Assembly (NCBI GenBank): GCA_016124425.1
Contig: WGNT01000125.1
Location: 1 to 39,854 of the forward strand
Source of the DNA: Cytophagales bacterium
Lineage (GTDB): Bacteria > Bacteroidota > Bacteroidia > Cytophagales > Cyclobacteriaceae
Reading direction: 5' to 3'
Length of the DNA: 39,854 nucleotides
How positions within the stretch are numbered: position 1 is the stretch's first letter; each line of letters begins with the position of its first letter. The notes below the pieces were generated by a model. It worked only from the letters and a program-made list of their open reading frames with translations, did no database searches and was not told the origin of the DNA. Below, piece after piece: positions 35,400-39,854 of the stretch. Position numbers and translations under genes: made by a program.

Positions 35400-36038
35400 A
35401 TGGAGATTCAAATTTGGTCGGATGTAATGTGTCCTTTTTGTTATATCGGTAAGCGGAGGCTCGAGGGGGCTTTACAGCAGCTTAACCTTTCGGAGGAGGT
35501 GACGGTTACGTGGAAGAGTTTTTTACTTAACCCGGATATAAAATCCGACCCTACGCTCAACAGTCTGGAGTACCTGGCAGAGACGAAAGGTTGGACGAAG
35601 GAGCAGACCGAGGAAATCGTACAAAATGTGGTGGATATGGCCGAAGCTGAGGGGCTTGAATACCGTATGGAAGACACTAAGGTAGCCAATTCCATGGATG
35701 CGCACCGGCTTATTCAGCTGGCTAAGACAGTTGGAAAGGGAGATGCCATAGAGGAAAGGCTTTTTCAGGCCTATTTTACGGAAGGCAAGTACATTGCTGA
35801 TAGGGAGGTGTTGGTTGAACTTGGGGAAGAAGTTGGCATACCGGGCGACCGGGTACGGGAGTGTTTAGAAAAGGGGGAGTTTACCGACAGTATCCGTCGG
35901 GATATTCAGGAGTCGCAGCAGATCGGTGTTCGTGGCGTGCCTTTTTTTGTGTTTAACAACCAATACGCCATCTCGGGTGCACAGCCTGTGGAGTTGTTTG
36001 TACAGACGCTGGAGAAGTGTTTGGAAGAAACACAGTAA
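35400..36038 (+). CDS. DsbA family oxidoreductase (FrnE-like)
   Basis: A 212-residue thioredoxin-fold protein. The active-site pair is Cys11/Cys14 (CPFC) at the end of the first strand, followed by YIGKRRLEGAL. The helical insertion (about 65-140) contains ANSMDAHRL, diagnostic of the FrnE/2-hydroxychromene isomerase branch, and the cis-proline lies in VRGVPFFVF. It lacks a signal peptide, so it works in the cytoplasm, probably as a dithiol oxidoreductase or in polyketide-type chemistry; for the Deinococcus FrnE a role in oxidative stress was reported. It is a stand-alone gene between a remnant and the tmRNA region. Confidence 0.88.
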   Translation: MEIQIWSDVMCPFCYIGKRRLEGALQQLNLSEEVTVTWKSFLLNPDIKSDPTLNSLEYLAETKGWTKEQTEEIVQNVVDMAEAEGLEYRMEDTKVANSMDAHRLIQLAKTVGKGDAIEERLFQAYFTEGKYIADREVLVELGEEVGIPGDRVRECLEKGEFTDSIRRDIQESQQIGVRGVPFFVFNNQYAISGAQPVELFVQTLEKCLEETQ

Positions 36039-36060
36039 AAGCCTTTAGCGTCAATTTTCT

Positions 36061-36153
36061 GCCACGAATGGACATGAATGAAAATGGTTGTTTGTAGCAG
36101 AAAGGGTAATTCTCATTTCTTAAATATCCGTGTTAATTAGTGTAATTGGTGGC
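36061..36153. repeat. Imperfect inverted repeat of the GCCACGAAT type (copy 1)
   Basis: The left arm GCCACGAATGGACATGAATG (36061-36080) is matched by the right arm 36126-36153, whose complement starts GCCACCAATTACACTAATTA. The text resembles a dispersed intergenic palindrome seen in many bacterial genomes (ACGAAT-rich). It lies just past the DsbA stop. Confidence 0.5.
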
Positions 36154-36164
36154 TCACTTTTTTT

Positions 36165-36250
36165 GCCACGAATGGGCTAATATACATTTCGCAAGACGCT
36201 TGTTTATTGCTTCCGAAAAACAACATTGGTGATCCGCGCAGTCCGTGGTT
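36165..36250. repeat. Imperfect inverted repeat of the GCCACGAAT type (copy 2)
   Basis: GCCACGAATGGGCTAAT reappears 104 bases after copy 1 in the same orientation, and GATCCGCGCAGTCCGTGGTT (36231-36250) is a weakly complementary partner. The match is poorer than in copy 1. It ends about 80 bases before the tmRNA. Confidence 0.4.
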
Positions 36251-36307
36251 GTTCTCTTTTTAAAGGTATAATTTTTTCATGGACTTCTTCGGGAACTTAA
36301 ATCGGGT

Positions 36308-36315
36308 TACTTTTG
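36308..36315 (+). promoter_or_regulatory. -7 element (TACTTTTG) for ssrA
   Basis: Exact TAnnTTTG, 16 bases before the mature tmRNA 5' end, so the primary transcript would carry a short leader of roughly ten bases for RNase P to remove. The -33 element is not clear. Confidence 0.5.
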
Positions 36316-36331
36316 TCTTCTATTTCCAAAT

Positions 36332-36735
36332 GGGGCTGACCGGTTTTGACAGTAGGTGTAAGGACTGGGCCAGCATGTCGGGTGGAGCATGTACGTCCGT
36401 GAATCATTCATGCGAACTATAATTGGCGAATCTAATTACGCCATGGCTGCATAATCTATCCCTCTGGGGACAAGATACGCGTAAAGGGTTGAGCATCGAG
36501 AGATGTTCCCCGGCCACATCCCTCAGTCCTCCGTCCGTTCGGGACTGATTCAGGGGTGTCGACAAGATCGGACTAGTGCCTGCGATGCTGCTAAGCGGGT
36601 GCGAAACTCTAGCAGATAAGTGATGTGTAGGTGTGTCATCCAGCAGCATATCATCGAAAACCCAACCGATGACTAAACATGTAGACGGTACGGTGTTTCC
36701 CTATCTGGACGAGGGTTCGAATCCCTCCAGCTCCA
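36332..36735 (+). ncRNA. ssrA: tmRNA Confidence 0.
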
Positions 36736-39700
36736 CCTAAAAATTCTCCGACCTCCCTAAAAATCTTTGATTTTTAGGGAGGTCGGAGAATTTTTGTTTA
36801 GGTTAAGTTTGACTTTTCCATATTTTAAAAACTTTTCAACGTTTTGATTTGCACATTAAATTGATTTGTCTGTGAGAATTAGTGTTGTTTTTTTGGATTA
36901 AGTGTCATCAAAGTGGTAAAAAGATCAAACTTCTAGTTTCAGACCCGCCAGTTCCTTCTCCTTGATATGCATCCCAGCCCGGATTAAGTCATCCGCTACA
37001 GGATCAAAGTCGCCTGAAAGAAATTCGGTTAATTAAGAAAGAATTCGTTTGAAAATTTCATTTTAGATTTGCTCTTTATATCTTTAGTTAATAATTGGGT
37101 GCGGTTACTCAGTTCAAGCAGTGTTATTGTAGAAAAAGAAATTTTCTTAAGCTGTGCAAATTTTCAAGGGAAACGATAATAAGGTAGCCGATCCTTATTC
37201 AGGTGTTTTTTTAAAAAAAAGACCCTTAGGGCTCTTTTCTAAACTTTAGGCTTCTCATAAGTTCTACCTTTCGACTCAGATACGTTCTTGCTGATATACG
37301 CCGTATGGGTTTTACCGTATTGGTCCGTTTCTTTCAAGGAGGCGACTTCAAATACCAAGTATTTGTTGCCGTCGTAGTCGACCAAGTGGTGGTTGAGAAT
37401 TTTTCCAGTGTTTTCTTGGAGATGGATACCCGGATGATGTCTAGATCGGGGTTCTTTTACCATTTTCAAATTGGCACATGAATTTATATGTTTCAATTTG
37501 CTCGTACCTCCGCTAGGTGTATATTATATTCACACCATGAAATTTAAAAACTCCTCCCTTCTCCAATCCCACTAGCCCTCCAATATACACAAACTCTAAT
37601 CCCACTAGCTATCAGGACTACAATCCAAAACCCACAATCCACAATCAAAAATCTGAAATCAAAAATCTGAAATCAAAAATCTGAAATCAAAAATCTGAAA
37701 TCAAAAATCTACAATCCAAAACCCACAATCCACAATCAAAAATCTGAAATCCACAATCAAGAATCTGAAATCAAAAATCAAAAATCTACAATCTAAAATC
37801 TCACCTCAACCCAAAACTCCCCACATAATAATCCTTATCCACCTTTACCTCAGCCCTTTGATCCACTTTCAATTCAGTCCATTTTGTGTTGGGAAAAATC
37901 CGCAATTTGTTTTCCCCAAAATCCAAATCGACTGGCATATCAAATGAAGTAATGCAATTGGTCCAGCGGAAATTCAAGGTGTTGTCATCAGAGAAATAGT
38001 GTTCTAACACCGGAACAGAACTGTTTCTCAGGTACTGATCAAAAAAAGCAGTGAGGTCGATTCCAATTTTTTGGGCCATATAATTTTCCACCTGTGCTGT
38101 GGTGACGGTTTGATGATAGAATTCACGGTTGAGTCCCCGGAGGATATTTCTCCATTTCTCATCATCATTGGTGATTTCCCGAAGCGTATTCAGGATATTT
38201 CCTCCTTTGTAGTACATATCACCCGAACCTCTATGGTTCACCGAATACCTTCCGATTATCGGTAGTTTATTGTCAATTCTGGTACGGGTGCCACGTACAT
38301 ACGCTTGCCCCGCTTCTTTTCCATAGAAATAATCCAAAAAGAGACTTTCGGAGTAATTGGTAAAACTCTCATGGATCCACATATCCGCCACGTCTTTGTA
38401 GGTGATATTGTTGGCAAACCATTCATGACCGGATTCATGGATGATGATAAAATCAAATTTCATTCCCCAACCTGTACCACTTAGATCGGTACCCCTATAG
38501 CCGTTTTCATAGCCATTGCCATAAGTGACTGAACTCTGATGCTCCATACCCAAGTAGGGCGCTTCCACCAATTTGTAACTATCTTCATAAAACGGATAGG
38601 GTCCAAACCAGTGTTCGAAAGCTTCCATCATACGCCGGGCATCCTGAAACTGCACTTTTGCCTTTTCCAGATTATCCCGCAGGACATAGTAATCCATGTC
38701 TAGAGTTCCTTTTTCCCCCCGATATTTTTCAGAAAAATGCACATAATCCCCGATATTGATATTAACCCCATAGTCATTGATGGGATTGCTGACAAACCAG
38801 TGATAGGTTCTCTTTTTCCCTTTCTTTTCCACGTTCCTCAATCTTCCGTTGGAAATATTCATCAGGTCTTTGGGTACGGTCACGCTGATCAGCATGCTGT
38901 CTACCTCATCTGCAGGATGGTCCTTGCTTGGCCACCAAATACTGGAACCTATCCCTTGGTTGGAAGAAGCTATAAAGTGTTTGCCGTTATCATCCTTTTG
39001 CCAGGTGATTCCACCGTCCCAAGGCGGACGGATAGCTTCCTTAGGTTGACCTTCGTAAGTAATAATGATTTCCTCATAAGTTCCTTGAACCTGCTTTTTG
39101 TTCAAGCTTATAAAATGGGCAGCGCCTTCTTTCCTGATCTTTAAATCCTGTCCATCTTGTGTTGCTGAAACAATCTTTAGAGGTTCCTGAAGGTCAATCT
39201 GCATAACCTGCTGCTCCTGTTTCACCTGATAACGCACCTTATTCTTTCCTGCGATGGATTTCGTTTCAGGGAAAATTTCAACATTCAAATGATAATAATT
39301 CAAATCCCACCAGCCACGTTCCGGAGTGATACTTCCCCTTAAGGTATCCGCACGGGTAAAGGTTTCCTGTGAATAGGAAATAGATAGAGAAAGGAAAAAG
39401 AGCAGCGTGGCAAAGAGTTTTGTTGATTTGTTCATAGGTGGAAATTAACAAAGGCTACTGAAATTTCAACACTTTATGAAATCGTATTGTAAAAAATTAA
39501 AAACAGATTGACGCATTCAACAATTTCAGCAGATCTTTTGGGTTTTGGTCGAGAGCTAACCATCGTTTTTCCTCTTCGGAAGCCAGAATTTTTCGGTCCT
39601 GGATTTGAAGGGAAATTAGGGGTGGTGGTGATGTCCTAGTGTAAGTTTGCCCTCAGCGACATTTCCCTTACTGGGCTTTCACATCCCTGCTTCAATTTTT

Positions 39701-39854
39701 CCAAAATCATATTACCTTCAAAGCATGTATTCTGGTATCCACACCAGTTTAAAAATTTTGAAGCCTTCAATTTTTTTTATGAATTCAAACTGATTTGTGA
39801 AAATAAATAAAGCCATACAATAGGCCCTTATCCGCAAAGCTGAAATACCCCACG

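Overview
The window reads as chromosomal DNA from a member of the Bacteroidota, most likely order Cytophagales (a Cyclobacteriaceae-like organism); the rank below phylum is inference. The evidence is the set of families largely confined to that phylum (DUF4199, DUF3078, DUF5687, two-gene GT2 sets, a metal-site-less dihydroorotase paralogue), the near absence of Shine-Dalgarno sequences, and several promoters of the Bacteroidota type (TAnnTTTG at -7). Most of it is housekeeping or envelope biology. The gene-poor stretch around the tmRNA gene holds repeats and gene remnants.

Layout. 1-4.25 kb: a tightly packed plus-strand operon of a dihydroorotase-like pseudoenzyme, two DUF4199 membrane proteins and two GT2 glycosyltransferases. 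4.4-5.2 kb: a zinc-ribbon methyltransferase on minus. 5.3-9.5 kb: a tripartite exporter (HlyD-type adaptor, FtsX/MacB-type permease, TolC-type channel) with no ATPase gene inside the locus. 9.7-11.3 kb: a subtilase without a signal peptide followed by a tiny protein resembling a stand-alone subtilase propeptide or inhibitor. 11.3-14 kb: an unknown membrane-anchored protein, a probable transposase remnant and an MFS transporter. 14.1-18.1 kb: a Tat-exported dienelactone hydrolase, a four-helix membrane protein, a HEAT-like protein, a YciI protein and an outer-membrane protein. 18.1-24.1 kb: aminopeptidase P diverging from an M16 peptidase, O-methyltransferase, LysM transglycosylase and DUF3078 run.

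24.1-25.9 kb is dnaX on minus, split by a run of ten A residues. The zero frame stops two codons after the run (gamma-like product), and a -1 shift opens the rest of tau. 26-29 kb: DUF481-like, tandem-GNAT, DUF2846-like and small outer-membrane proteins. 29.4-31.6 kb: a DUF5687 permease with its ABC ATPase. 31.8-33.5 kb: a Tat-exported sulfite dehydrogenase and its cytochrome c. Then come a DUF3748 lipoprotein candidate and a FrnE-type DsbA protein.

36-37.8 kb is the structurally richest part: two imperfect inverted repeats, the tmRNA gene (ssrA, tag GESNYAMAA) closed by a perfect 27-bp inverted-repeat terminator, an antitoxin-like remnant, a small conserved-looking gene, and an array in which ATC recurs every 7 bases. 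The array abuts the stop codon of an M1 aminopeptidase that fills 37.8-39.4 kb. The strongest candidates for new biology are the dnaX slippage site, the subtilase with its trans-encoded propeptide-like partner, and the heptad array. No phage, CRISPR array or intact insertion sequence was seen.
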